From JANYHF01 sp031393505 (GTDB lineage: Bacteria; Pseudomonadota; Alphaproteobacteria; Rhizobiales; Hyphomicrobiaceae), in the NCBI GenBank assembly GCA_031393505.1, contig JANMVX010000047.1:1-26212 (forward strand): a DNA stretch of 26,212 nt. The letters run 5' to 3'. Of the stretch, positions 7,503-15,084 are shown piece by piece. The notes under the pieces were generated by a model. It had not been told where the DNA came from and ran no database searches. It worked only from the letters and a program-made list of their open reading frames with translations. Positions within the stretch are counted from its first letter, which is position 1, and each line of letters begins with the position of its first letter. Both the position numbers and the translations under genes were made by a program.

Positions 7503-8404
7503 AGCCGCACCTCCATGCCGTCGTAGGCGATGTCCCATCCGGACATGCGGACGGCGGCGTGCTCGACAGATGTTTCGCGTAGGGCGGGATTCGAATTGTT
7601 GATGTGTATGAAGATTTTTTTGCCAATACCCAGCACGGCGCAGGCGGCCATCGATCCCGCGGGACCGGCCATGCTCATGTGTCCCATGCGCGCGCCGGTC
7701 TTTTGCGAGAGGCCGAGGCGGACCATTTCGTCGTCCTGGTGAAGCGTGCCGTCGAAGAAAAGCACTTGCGCGCCTGTCAGTCGTTTTGCCAGCGGCGCAT
7801 CGATCCGCGCGCAGCCGGGGATGTAGAATGCGCGCGACCGCCCATCGCTGATGGCGAGCCCGATGGTGTCGCCCTCGGAAGAGCCGAAACCAGGTCCGGC
7901 GTCCGGATTTTCAAGGTAGAGCGCAATTTTTCCTGGCACCGCGAAGGCCTCGATCTCAAGCCCACCGACTTGGAAGGGTTGTCCAAGCACGATAGTGTTG
8001 CGAGCAACTTTTTTGGAGTCGAGCACGTCAAAAATGCTGTTTGCCGCCAGCGCCTGCATGACACGACCGGCGCCAAAAAGCTGAAAGCTGTGACCTTCGC
8101 GCAGACAGATCAGCCCAGTGACGTGGTCGACATCGCCGTTGGTCAGCACGACCGCCTCGATGGGGCTGCCACGCAGGTTATCCCCATACGGAGCGAGTTC
8201 GGACGTGGCCAGGATCTGCTGGCGCAAATCCGGAGAAGCGTTCAACAGCACCCAGCGCCGTCCGTCCGCACTGACCATCAGCGACGACTGCGTGCGCGCC
8301 ACGAGCCCCGGCTTGCCAAGCCTGACGTCCCGGCAGTTTGGGCAATTGCAGTTCCACTGCGGAAAGCCGCCGCCCGCCGCGGAGCCAAGCACTTTGATGA
8401 ACAT
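7499..8404 (-). CDS. pqqB: PQQ biosynthesis protein PqqB
   Basis: A 301-residue metallo-beta-lactamase-fold protein, thought to oxidise or hydroxylate the cross-linked Glu-Tyr intermediate after PqqE/PqqF action. The family N-terminus is clear (FIKVLGSAAGGGFPQWNC), followed by the zinc-site CNCPNC and by TNGDVDHVTGL, the PqqB version of the HxHxDH motif. The gene follows pqqA after about 78 bp containing a hairpin with a T-run. Downstream it overlaps pqqC. Full length and no defects seen. Confidence 0.97.
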   Translation of the reverse strand: MFIKVLGSAAGGGFPQWNCNCPNCRDVRLGKPGLVARTQSSLMVSADGRRWVLLNASPDLRQQILATSELAPYGDNLRGSPIEAVVLTNGDVDHVTGLICLREGHSFQLFGAGRVMQALAANSIFDVLDSKKVARNTIVLGQPFQVGGLEIEAFAVPGKIALYLENPDAGPGFGSSEGDTIGLAISDGRSRAFYIPGCARIDAPLAKRLTGAQVLFFDGTLHQDDEMVRLGLSQKTGARMGHMSMAGPAGSMAACAVLGIGKKIFIHINNSNPALRETSVEHAAVRMSGWDIAYDGMEVRL

Positions 8405-8419
8405 GCGGAGCCGACCATA

Positions 8420-8458
8420 AAAAAGGCCGCAGCTGGCCGATTGAACCAGCTACGGCCG
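8420..8458 (-). terminator. Attenuator-like terminator between pqqA and pqqB
   Basis: Read on the minus strand, GGCCGTAGCTGG and CCAGCTGCGGCC form a 12-bp stem with one mismatch and a 9-nt loop. Six T residues follow at once (complement of 8425-8420). It lies 24 bp after the pqqA stop and just before pqqB. A partial terminator here would give much more pqqA than pqqBCDE transcript, as reported in other PQQ producers; that consequence is inferred. Confidence 0.85.
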
Positions 8459-8482
8459 TTCGAAACTGTTACGTCCCGTAGT

Positions 8483-8575
8483 TCAGACCGGGTCGACTTC
8501 GGCCGAGGCGTAGCTCGTGACCTCAAGGCCCACTTCCTGCTCGGTGACTTCCGGCGTCTGCCACTGGTTCTTCAT
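8483..8575 (-). CDS. pqqA: PQQ precursor peptide PqqA
   Basis: A 30-residue ribosomal precursor of PQQ. The motif EVTSY places the two residues that are cross-linked and become PQQ at Glu18 and Tyr22. The flanking sequence (GLEVTSYASAEVDPV) closely resembles alphaproteobacterial PqqA peptides. The start at 8575 is set by a strong GGAAGGA site 7 nt upstream. The longer open frame upstream (to 8677) is not part of the peptide. It is the first gene of the minus-strand pqq cluster and is separated from pqqB by an attenuator-like hairpin. Confidence 0.96.
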   Translation of the reverse strand: MKNQWQTPEVTEQEVGLEVTSYASAEVDPV

Positions 8576-8808
8576 GTTGCGTTCCTTCCGTGATCGTCGA
8601 TTTGGACCATTTCGCATCCCAGACACACGATCGACGACCAAGTCGGATGGTTCTGTCGCGCGGCCTTCGAGAGGCAACGTAGCCTGCGTCCAACAGACCG
8701 GTACGTCAAGGCCCCGTCATATATAAGTATGATATGGGAAACAGTCGCCGCTAGGCTAGCAAACAGGCAAATCGTCCCCCAAGTCAGCATTTTTCCGACA
8801 CATTGAGC
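8576..8808. promoter_or_regulatory. Divergent promoter region pqqA / PQQ-associated ABC exporter
   Basis: This 233-bp gap drives pqqA leftward and the ABC genes rightward. It contains an AT-rich stretch around 8719-8737 (CATATATAAGTATGATATG) that includes a TATGAT hexamer (8728-8733) usable as a plus-strand -10. On the minus strand a TTGACG hexamer near 8704-8709 resembles a -35 box, but no good -10 follows at 17 bp. No factor-binding site can be named from sequence alone. Confidence 0.35.
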
Positions 8809-9582
8809 ATGATCGCAAACATTCAAGATCCCGCGCTGGCGCCGCTCGCCCTGAGCGTCAGCAAGGTCGCCTACGACTACGGCGCCGGCGCCGCCCTCCA
8901 GGACGTCAGTTTGAGCCTGGGCGCTGGGCAGGTGACCTTCCTGCTGGGGCCAAACGGCGCCGGCAAAACCACGCTGTTCTCCCTGATCTGCCGGTTGCTG
9001 GCCCTGCAGGCTGGCGACATCGAGATCGTCGGCCGCTCGCTGCGCCGGAGCGGGCCTGAGGTGATGGCCGACGTCGGGATCGTGTTCCAGCAGCAGACGC
9101 TCGATCTCGATCTCAGCGTGCGGCAGAACCTGCGCTATTTCGCGGCTCTGCGCGGCATGCGGCAGGCCGATGCCGACAGCCGGATCGACGAGGAACTGTC
9201 GCGCATCGGCATGGCGGAGCGGGCGTCTGAGCGGGCGCGCGCGCTCAACGGCGGGCATCGGCGGCGGGTCGAGATTGTCCGCGCCCTGATCTGCCGGCCA
9301 AAGCTGCTGTTGCTTGACGAGCCAACCGTGGGGCTGGATGCGCAGACGCGGCGCAGCCTGGTGACGTTCGTGCATGAGCAGGCGCGGCAACGCGGCGTGG
9401 CGGTGCTGTGGGCGACGCATCTTTTGGATGAGGCCGAACCGGACGATGGCCTGGTGGTGCTGTCGCGCGGCCAAGTGAAAGCGGCTGGCAGCGTGCGCGA
9501 CATTGTCGCTGCCTCCGGCGCGGAAAACCTGGAGGCGGCTTACACCAAGCTGACGCGCCGTCCGGCGGAGGCTGCAGCATGA
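8809..9582 (+). CDS. ABC exporter ATPase of PQQ-dependent alcohol-oxidation systems
   Basis: A 257-residue ABC ATPase. Walker A GPNGAGKT is at 47-54, the Q-loop in VFQQQTLD near 93, Walker B LLLLDEPT at 166-173, and the H-loop His at 204 (ATHLLDEAE). The signature motif is LNGGHRRRVEI (146-156) instead of LSGGQ. That variant is characteristic of the ATPase subfamily found next to PQQ-dependent alcohol dehydrogenases. I chose ATG 8809 over TTG 8803; neither has a strong ribosome site. It overlaps the permease gene by ATGA. The transported compound is unknown; export of a toxic alcohol or aldehyde or a role in cofactor handling has been suggested for such systems. Confidence 0.9.
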   Translation: MIANIQDPALAPLALSVSKVAYDYGAGAALQDVSLSLGAGQVTFLLGPNGAGKTTLFSLICRLLALQAGDIEIVGRSLRRSGPEVMADVGIVFQQQTLDLDLSVRQNLRYFAALRGMRQADADSRIDEELSRIGMAERASERARALNGGHRRRVEIVRALICRPKLLLLDEPTVGLDAQTRRSLVTFVHEQARQRGVAVLWATHLLDEAEPDDGLVVLSRGQVKAAGSVRDIVAASGAENLEAAYTKLTRRPAEAAA

Positions 9583-10379
9583 CGGTGGTGCAATCGCTAC
9601 GTGTGTTCTGGGGCATCCAGAAGCGCGAACTGTTTCGCTTCGTGCAGCAGCGCGAGCGCTTTTTCGCCGCCCTGGTGCGCCCCCTGGTCTGGCTGGTGGT
9701 GTTCGCGGCCGGGTTTCGTGCGGCGCTCGGCATCTCGATCATTCCACCGTATACAACTTATATCACCTACGACACCTACATCGTGCCGGGGCTGATCGGC
9801 ATGATTCAACTGTTCAACGGCATGCAGAGTTCGCTCTCGATGGTCTATGACCGTGAGATGGGGTCCATGCGCGTGCTGCTGACCAGCCCGATGCCGCGTT
9901 GGTATCTGCTGATGTGCAAGATCGCGGCCGGCACAACTGTATCAATCCTGCAGGCCTATGCGTTTCTCGCTATTGCCGCCGCCTTCGGCATCCGCATGCC
10001 GCCGTTGGGCTACCTTGCGGTGTTTCCCGCGCTGGTGCTGTCGGGCCTGATGCTGGGAGCGTTCGGCCTCATGTTGTCGTCCTGGATCCGGCAACTGGAG
10101 AATTTTGCGGGGGTGATGAATTTCGTCATTTTCCCCACGTTTTTTCTCTCCAGCGCGCTCTATCCACTCTGGAAAATGTTGGAAAGCAGCACGATTATTC
10201 ACGCGATTTGCATGGCCAACCCGTTCACCTATGCGGTTGAACTGATCAGGTTCGCGCTGTATTTACGGCTCAACCTAGCGGCGACCGCGGTGGTCCTGGC
10301 GTCGCTGGCCATCTTCGCGCTGCTTGCGGTGATCGGTTACGATCCGCGCCACGGCCTGGTGCGCCGGCAGGTCGGCTGA
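9579..10379 (+). CDS. ABC-2 type permease, PQQ/alcohol-associated exporter
   Basis: A 266-residue integral membrane protein with about six hydrophobic segments. They include LVRPLVWLVVFAAGFRAALG, YLLMCKIAAGTTVSILQAYAF, a segment near LAVFPALVLSGLMLGAFGLML, and a C-terminal AATAVVLASLAIFALLAVIG. The motif VYDREMGSMRVLLTSPMPR and the later NFVIFPTFFLSSALYP are typical of ABC-2 export permeases such as those of the Ped/PQQ-linked systems. It is translationally coupled to the ATPase gene. The two would form a 2+2 exporter in the inner membrane. Its 3' end is followed at once by a dispersed hairpin repeat. Confidence 0.9.
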   Translation: MTVVQSLRVFWGIQKRELFRFVQQRERFFAALVRPLVWLVVFAAGFRAALGISIIPPYTTYITYDTYIVPGLIGMIQLFNGMQSSLSMVYDREMGSMRVLLTSPMPRWYLLMCKIAAGTTVSILQAYAFLAIAAAFGIRMPPLGYLAVFPALVLSGLMLGAFGLMLSSWIRQLENFAGVMNFVIFPTFFLSSALYPLWKMLESSTIIHAICMANPFTYAVELIRFALYLRLNLAATAVVLASLAIFALLAVIGYDPRHGLVRRQVG

Positions 10380-10395
10380 CATTCGACGATCATTG

Positions 10396-10485
10396 GTAGG
10401 GGCGCATCGCAATGCGCCCGTCGCGCGACAATCTCAGAGATCGGAGTATGTTGTTAGGCGGGCGCACTGCTGTGCGCCCCTACAA
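10396..10485. repeat. Short hairpin repeat related to the 180-bp MITE
   Basis: A 90-bp element starts GTAGGGGCGCATCGCAATGC and ends GGGCGCACTGCTGTGCGCCC followed by CTACA. It contains two small perfect hairpins (8-bp stems, 4-nt loops). The whole has GTAGGGGCGCA and its inverse at the ends. The right half is identical over about 25 bp to the inside of the 180-bp element at 4952. It lies between the convergent ends of the ABC permease and the histidine kinase, where the hairpins could end transcription from either side. Confidence 0.75.
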
Positions 10486-10499
10486 ATGTCCAGCCGGTG

Positions 10500-12770
10500 T
10501 CAGAGCAGTGCCTTACTTATTGCCAATGCCAAGTCGACACTTCGGATCGGTTTGTGCAGGACGCTGATATTGTTTCTGGCCGCACTCTGGCGCAGCTCCT
10601 GGGTTCGATCTGCTGTTATAAGCACAGCGGGAATTACCTTACCTGCCGTGGTCCGCAGCGCCAGGATGGCCTCAATGCCGGTCTCATTGTTATCGAGATG
10701 GAAATCGGCAAGTATGACATCGGGAATGTGCTGCAGAGTATCCAGCGAATCGAAAGCCTCTTGCAGTGATACGGTTGGAATCGCCGTCATTTTCCAGCGC
10801 TCGAGCAGCGCGACCATGCCTTCCAGAATTGGCAGATCGTTCTCCAGCAAGAGAGCTGTTTTTCCGGTGATCGCTGTCGCCACCGGCGCCGGGGCAGCAT
10901 CGGCCCAAATCACTTTTGGCAGTTCCTGGGTCTGCGGCACGCACACGCTGAAGCATGACCCCCTGCCGACCATCGAATGCACCTGCACCGGATGGTCCAG
11001 CAAGCGCGCGATGCGGTTGACGATGGCGAGCCCCAAACCCATACCCTTGGGTTCGTTCGGCCCGTCATTGTTCAGACGGCGGAATTCCTCGAAAATCGCA
11101 ACCTGTTGCTCTTTGGGTATACCCGGTCCGGTATCCCAGACTTGAATGAGGGCGTTCGCGCCGCTGCGGCGGGCGCCCACGATAATGCGCCCCCGCCGTG
11201 TATAACGCACGGCATTGGCAATCAGGTTCTGCACGACCCGCCGCAAATGCCGCACATCGCTCTTGAGCGTCAGCCCGCTGCGCACCAGCGTGAGCGTCAA
11301 GGACTTCTGCTCGGCCATCGGTTGGAATTCGGCCACCAGCTTGGTGAGCATCTGATCGAGCGCGAACGCACTGCGCTCGATCTCCACCGCGCCACTGTCA
11401 TAGCGCGAGATATCCAACAGGGTTCCCAGCAATTGCTCGGCCGAGCCGAAAGCATCGTGCACTTTCAGGGCCAGCCGGTTCTGTTGCGGATCGAGCGTCA
11501 TGTCCGATAGCAGCGACAGGAATATTCTCGCGGCATTCAACGGCTGCAGCAGGTCGTGGCTGGCGGCAGCCAGGAACCGCGTCTTGCTGCGATCGGCCTC
11601 CTCGGCGGCGTCACGGGCCCGGATCAATTCGGACTCGATGTCCAGACGGTCCCGGATCTCCCGGCTGAGCAGCAGGTTCGCCGACTGAAGTTCCGACGTC
11701 CGCTCATCCACCTTCTGTTTCAGCGTGTCCTTGGCTTCGCGCAGCCCTTCGCTGGCTTGCCGAGCCGCCGTTACATCGGTGAAACTCGCGACCATTCCGC
11801 CATCTGGCATCTGGTTGCAGCTGACATCGAGCACGACGCCATCGGAGCGTGTCAGCTCCAGGTTCAGGGTGCGGCGCTGGCCGGTCTCGTGCAGCCAAAG
11901 GGCGATGCGGCCGCACTCCGGCAGGGCGGTGACGAGGGCGTGTTGCCGGGCGTGGGTCAAGATGGCTTCGAAGCTGGCGAGCGGCTGAACCAAGCGGACA
12001 GGCAGAGCCAGCAGCGAGACGAACTGATAGTTCCACGCTTTCAGAGCGAAATCTGGCGAGACCATGCAGATGCCCTGCGGCAGATAGTCGAGCGTGGCCT
12101 GGAGGGTGCGCGATTGTTGGTCGAGTTGGCGTTCGCGGTGCTCGCGCTCGCGGCGGACCAGGTCCGTTATGTCGGTCTGGAAGATGACCGTTGCGCCAGC
12201 TCCGGTCTTTTTGTTCGACACCTGGATCCAGCGATCCCCCGACACCTGCTGCACAAAGGAGGCATGCGGACGACGGAACATGTCGACGCGCTGCGCGCTC
12301 CAGTCCTTGGGATCGGTCGCCCCGTCGTGGTGGATGTACCGGCTCTGGGAAAACAGCTGGGCGACGCGGGCGAACGGCGTGCCTGGCTTCAGCTCGGGGC
12401 CGACGTCCGGCATCAATCCCCGAAAGGGCTGGTTGCAGAGAACCAGGGCCTCTTGGTCATCGAATAGCGCAAAGCCCTCGCTGACAGCTTCAATTGCGGC
12501 CGTGAGATTGCTCTTGGCGGTTTCGGCTTCATCCCGGGCCTGGCGCAATCGCGTATAGGCTTCCGACAAATCGGTTAGCGTATGCTCCAGGTCATCTGTG
12601 CGCGCACGAACCTGCCCTTCCAGGAGTATGGCGGTCTGGAACAGGGAAAAGCCGTTGGCCGTCACGTCGGTGGAAATTTCGACACGGCGCATCAGCGCGC
12701 GGTTGATCTTCTCCAATCGGCGCACGCGATCCGCGGTGTCCTGGGCGGCGCCGGTGGTCGGAGCGGTCAT
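10500..12770 (-). CDS. PAS-containing hybrid sensor histidine kinase, NahK/ErcS'-like
   Basis: A 756-residue cytoplasmic hybrid kinase with no membrane segments. In order it has an N-terminal coiled coil (about 15-90), PAS 1 (about 85-205), PAS 2 (about 220-335), a coiled coil, an H-box AAASHDLLQPLNAAR with phospho-His at 405, an N-box NLIANAVRYT at 515-524, DTGPGI at 546-551, and GMGLGLAI at 576-583. A C-terminal receiver domain has phospho-acceptor Asp689 (ILADFHLD) and Lys near 740. The H-box and layout match Pseudomonas NahK/ErcS', a kinase linked to PQQ-dependent ethanol oxidation and NO sensing. Its start overlaps the stop of the FIST-domain gene (ATGA), as expected for a sensor and partner pair. 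Confidence 0.92.
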   Translation of the reverse strand: MTAPTTGAAQDTADRVRRLEKINRALMRRVEISTDVTANGFSLFQTAILLEGQVRARTDDLEHTLTDLSEAYTRLRQARDEAETAKSNLTAAIEAVSEGFALFDDQEALVLCNQPFRGLMPDVGPELKPGTPFARVAQLFSQSRYIHHDGATDPKDWSAQRVDMFRRPHASFVQQVSGDRWIQVSNKKTGAGATVIFQTDITDLVRREREHRERQLDQQSRTLQATLDYLPQGICMVSPDFALKAWNYQFVSLLALPVRLVQPLASFEAILTHARQHALVTALPECGRIALWLHETGQRRTLNLELTRSDGVVLDVSCNQMPDGGMVASFTDVTAARQASEGLREAKDTLKQKVDERTSELQSANLLLSREIRDRLDIESELIRARDAAEEADRSKTRFLAAASHDLLQPLNAARIFLSLLSDMTLDPQQNRLALKVHDAFGSAEQLLGTLLDISRYDSGAVEIERSAFALDQMLTKLVAEFQPMAEQKSLTLTLVRSGLTLKSDVRHLRRVVQNLIANAVRYTRRGRIIVGARRSGANALIQVWDTGPGIPKEQQVAIFEEFRRLNNDGPNEPKGMGLGLAIVNRIARLLDHPVQVHSMVGRGSCFSVCVPQTQELPKVIWADAAPAPVATAITGKTALLLENDLPILEGMVALLERWKMTAIPTVSLQEAFDSLDTLQHIPDVILADFHLDNNETGIEAILALRTTAGKVIPAVLITADRTQELRQSAARNNISVLHKPIRSVDLALAISKALL

Positions 12771-13936
12771 GTGTCGCTCACCCGGTCCGCCGGCAGCTGC
12801 GGGACCGCGCGGCCGATCGCAACGCCCGTGAAGGTCTGGTTGACATGCATGGAGCGGAACTGCTCTCCATACGTGCTAAACCCGATCACGCCATGCTTGC
12901 TCAAGATGCTCGAGACCTCGCGCGTCTTCTGCTTCTGCTCGACCTCGAGCCGGCGCAAGATGCAGTCGAAGCCGAGAATAACCTGGAGATCGCCCAGGTC
13001 CTTTTGAACATTGGTCAGGGCGTGATCGAGATGGGCCGAAATGTCCTGGCTCCCAGCCACCGTCAGCACAAGTCCTTCATCGATGGCGCAATAGAACCGC
13101 AGTGAACCATCCTCTTCGACCTTCTGGATGGCGCGAACATGGTACTCGCCGCCAACCCGGACAACCACGGGATAGGCGGCAAAGATCATCGGGCTCAGCT
13201 GCTGTTCCGGCAGCCCCACCATGCGGGCATATTCGAGCGCGGCGGGTTCGGCATTGATTTCTGTGACCAGGCGCCGGCTGGGGTCGGCCTCGGTCACCAC
13301 CATTTTTCGATCCGTAGGGACAAAATGATCGAAGCGGAAGACCTTGAACGGACAGCTGGTCTGGACCAGCGCCAGTACCGCAGCGTTGGTGTGGAAGGCG
13401 CCATCGCAATAGACCCAGGTGGAGCCGAAATCGAGCCCGTCGCCTGCTGAGCCGCCAAACAGGCTCATGGAGTCAAGAAACCGGCACAGCGAGACGATCA
13501 CCGTCTCCTCTTGCCGGCTCAGACCATCGATCAGCAGCATGCCGAAGGTCGAGGCGGGCAGCGTGCCATGCTCCAGACCGTGTTCGCGGTGACGCTCCAG
13601 AGCGCCGGCAACGACCATGGAGCCATCGTCAATCTTGAAGCTGTCGAGATTGGGGATCAGCGTCAATGTTGCGGCGAATTCGTCCTTGCTGAAGCTGGCC
13701 CCGGCGATGGTGTGTTCGCGATAACCGTCAGGGGTGATCTCGCCGGCGGTCGTGCAGCCGAACACGCTGACGGCGGGGTAACGAGCCGTCAGGGCGGCGG
13801 CCAGTTGGTCGCGCGGATACACTGGCGACGCAAAGAACAGCACAAATCCTATGTTGGGTTGATGCACCCGCTCAGCAAATTCATCCACCGCCGCATAGGC
13901 GCCTGACGCTCCCGAGTAACCCTTTTTCACCGGCAT
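12767..13936 (-). CDS. FIST-domain sensor protein, NosP-like
   Basis: A 389-residue protein with a FIST N domain (about 30-215: VLFFASPVYP, VFGCTTAGEITPDGY, MLLIDGL, LFGGSAGDGLDFG) and a FIST C domain (about 225-355: ALEYARMVGL, VRAIQKVEEDGSLRFYC). A C-terminal segment contains a short coiled coil and ends near GVIGFSTYGEQFRSMHVNQTFTGVAIG. FIST domains bind small ligands; the NosP group binds heme and NO and controls the adjacent kinase. The ATGA overlap with the hybrid kinase gene fits that pairing. I cannot prove heme binding by eye. No signal peptide is present, so it acts in the cytoplasm. Confidence 0.88.
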   Translation of the reverse strand: MPVKKGYSGASGAYAAVDEFAERVHQPNIGFVLFFASPVYPRDQLAAALTARYPAVSVFGCTTAGEITPDGYREHTIAGASFSKDEFAATLTLIPNLDSFKIDDGSMVVAGALERHREHGLEHGTLPASTFGMLLIDGLSRQEETVIVSLCRFLDSMSLFGGSAGDGLDFGSTWVYCDGAFHTNAAVLALVQTSCPFKVFRFDHFVPTDRKMVVTEADPSRRLVTEINAEPAALEYARMVGLPEQQLSPMIFAAYPVVVRVGGEYHVRAIQKVEEDGSLRFYCAIDEGLVLTVAGSQDISAHLDHALTNVQKDLGDLQVILGFDCILRRLEVEQKQKTREVSSILSKHGVIGFSTYGEQFRSMHVNQTFTGVAIGRAVPQLPADRVSDT

Positions 13937-13954
13937 AGGCGGATCGACCTCACC

Positions 13955-14635
13955 TCAGTGTTGACCCATCGAGGCATCAAGACGGACCTCCTGCAACTTG
14001 ATCTGCTGCATCACCAGTACGGCCTGCGTCCGGCTGTGAACACCAAGTTTTTTCAGGATCGAGGTGATATGAGATTTCACCGTCGATTCTCCGATCGACA
14101 GTTCGTGGGCGATCTGTTTGTTCAACCGGCCCTCGCAGATCAACTTCAGGACGCCAAACTGCGCCGGAGTGAGTTCGCGGACACGGTTCAAGAGCAGAGC
14201 TTCATTGAAGCCCTCGCCGGCCTCCGGCGCCTGCTCAAGCGCCGAGACGGGAAAGCTGGTCCCGCCGGCCAAAACGGATCTCACGGCGGCGACGATCTCT
14301 TCGCGGCGCGCGCTTTTGTGCACGAAACCCGAGGCGCCAAGTGACCGCGCGTGTTCGATAACGCCCGGATCCTGGATTGCTGATATGACGATCAGCCGCT
14401 GTTTCTGCATGGATTTGCGGATCCGCATCAGGCCGCTGTAGCCCTCGGCGTCGGGCATGCGCAGGTCGGCCAGAACAAGATCGAAGCGACCGGTGCTCTC
14501 TATCGCGGACAATGCCGCTGCAATTGTGCTGGCCATGGCAATGTCTGCGCGCGGGAACTCGCGCTGCAGAGTCGCCTGCAAGGCATCGAGCACGAGTGGG
14601 TGATCATCGACAATCAAGAACGCCAGTTCTGCCAT
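13955..14635 (-). CDS. LuxR/NarL-family response regulator
   Basis: A 226-residue response regulator. The receiver domain (1-120) has the acidic pair DD at 10-11, phospho-acceptor Asp57 (LVLADLRMPDA) and Lys107 (FVHKSA). The C-terminal LuxR-type helix-turn-helix (about 155-218) reads LTPAQFGVLKLICEGRLNKQ then IGESTVKSHITSILKKLGVHSR. It lies 18 bp upstream of the FIST gene and is probably in one operon with it and the kinase. In Pseudomonas a comparable regulator (ErbR/AgmR) turns on PQQ synthesis and ethanol oxidation genes; that role here is inferred. The true start is the internal ATG at 14635. The longer open frame upstream belongs to an alcohol dehydrogenase remnant. Confidence 0.93.
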   Translation of the reverse strand: MAELAFLIVDDHPLVLDALQATLQREFPRADIAMASTIAAALSAIESTGRFDLVLADLRMPDAEGYSGLMRIRKSMQKQRLIVISAIQDPGVIEHARSLGASGFVHKSARREEIVAAVRSVLAGGTSFPVSALEQAPEAGEGFNEALLLNRVRELTPAQFGVLKLICEGRLNKQIAHELSIGESTVKSHITSILKKLGVHSRTQAVLVMQQIKLQEVRLDASMGQH

Positions 14636-14661
14636 GCCCGTGCCGTCCGCTCGCCCCCGCC

Positions 14662-14696
14662 AAAAAGGAACGGGCGGCCATCGAACTGGCCGCCCG
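14662..14696 (-). terminator. Intrinsic terminator downstream of the alcohol dehydrogenase remnant
   Basis: A perfect 10-bp stem, CGGGCGGCCA / TGGCCGCCCG, has a 6-nt loop (14681-14686). On the minus strand it is followed by TTCCTTTTT. It lies 25 bp after the stop of the dehydrogenase remnant and just before the response regulator start. It is best read as the original terminator of the dehydrogenase gene, retained after the coding region was lost. Confidence 0.8.
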
Positions 14697-14720
14697 CCAT
14701 GCCTGGCTACACTAGACAGT

Positions 14721-15076
14721 TCAGCTTGGCTTGAACAACTTGAACACCCAAACGCCACATCCCAGGCGTCGACGCGGCCGACAACACCGAATTCGTCGCC
14801 CGATATGCCGGTGATGACCTTGCCTTTGACGATCATCGGGGCCGACGTGAACGAATAGCCGGCGGTGAAATCGCCGAGGTCGGCCTTCCAGGCCACTTTG
14901 CCGGTCTTGCGGTCGAGCGCGACCAGCTTGGCGTCAAGCGTGCCGAAATAGACCAGGTCGCCAAAGACTGCGGCACCGCGATTGACGACGTCGCAGCAGG
15001 GCAAGATGCCTTCGGGCAGCCGGGCGTCAATCTCCCAGATCTTCTCGCCGGTCATCACATTGACCGCTTTCGCGCG
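14721..15076 (-). pseudogene. Remnant of a PQQ-dependent alcohol dehydrogenase
   Basis: About 104 codons (15070-14759) read as an internal piece of a quinoprotein alcohol dehydrogenase: KAVNVMTGEKIWEIDARLPE, then the vicinal-cysteine motif LPCCDVVNRGAA, LDAKLVALDRKTGKVAWKAD and VKGKVITGISGDEFGVVGRV. The CC pair contacts PQQ in this family. After VDAWD the frame breaks. In another frame (14756-14721) the sequence reads GVWVFKLFKPS and stop, which looks like the typical C-terminal end (G-x-W/L-x-VF). A central deletion of several hundred codons therefore joined residue about 200 to the last ten residues. The N-terminal part with signal peptide is also missing, cut off at the neighbouring cytochrome gene. 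No enzyme can be made. Confidence 0.85.
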
Positions 15077-15084
15077 CGGCCGCT

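Noticed and set aside
8576..8677. Longer PqqA with a 34-residue leader
   Set aside because: PqqA peptides are 20-40 residues and the ribosome site directly precedes ATG 8575.
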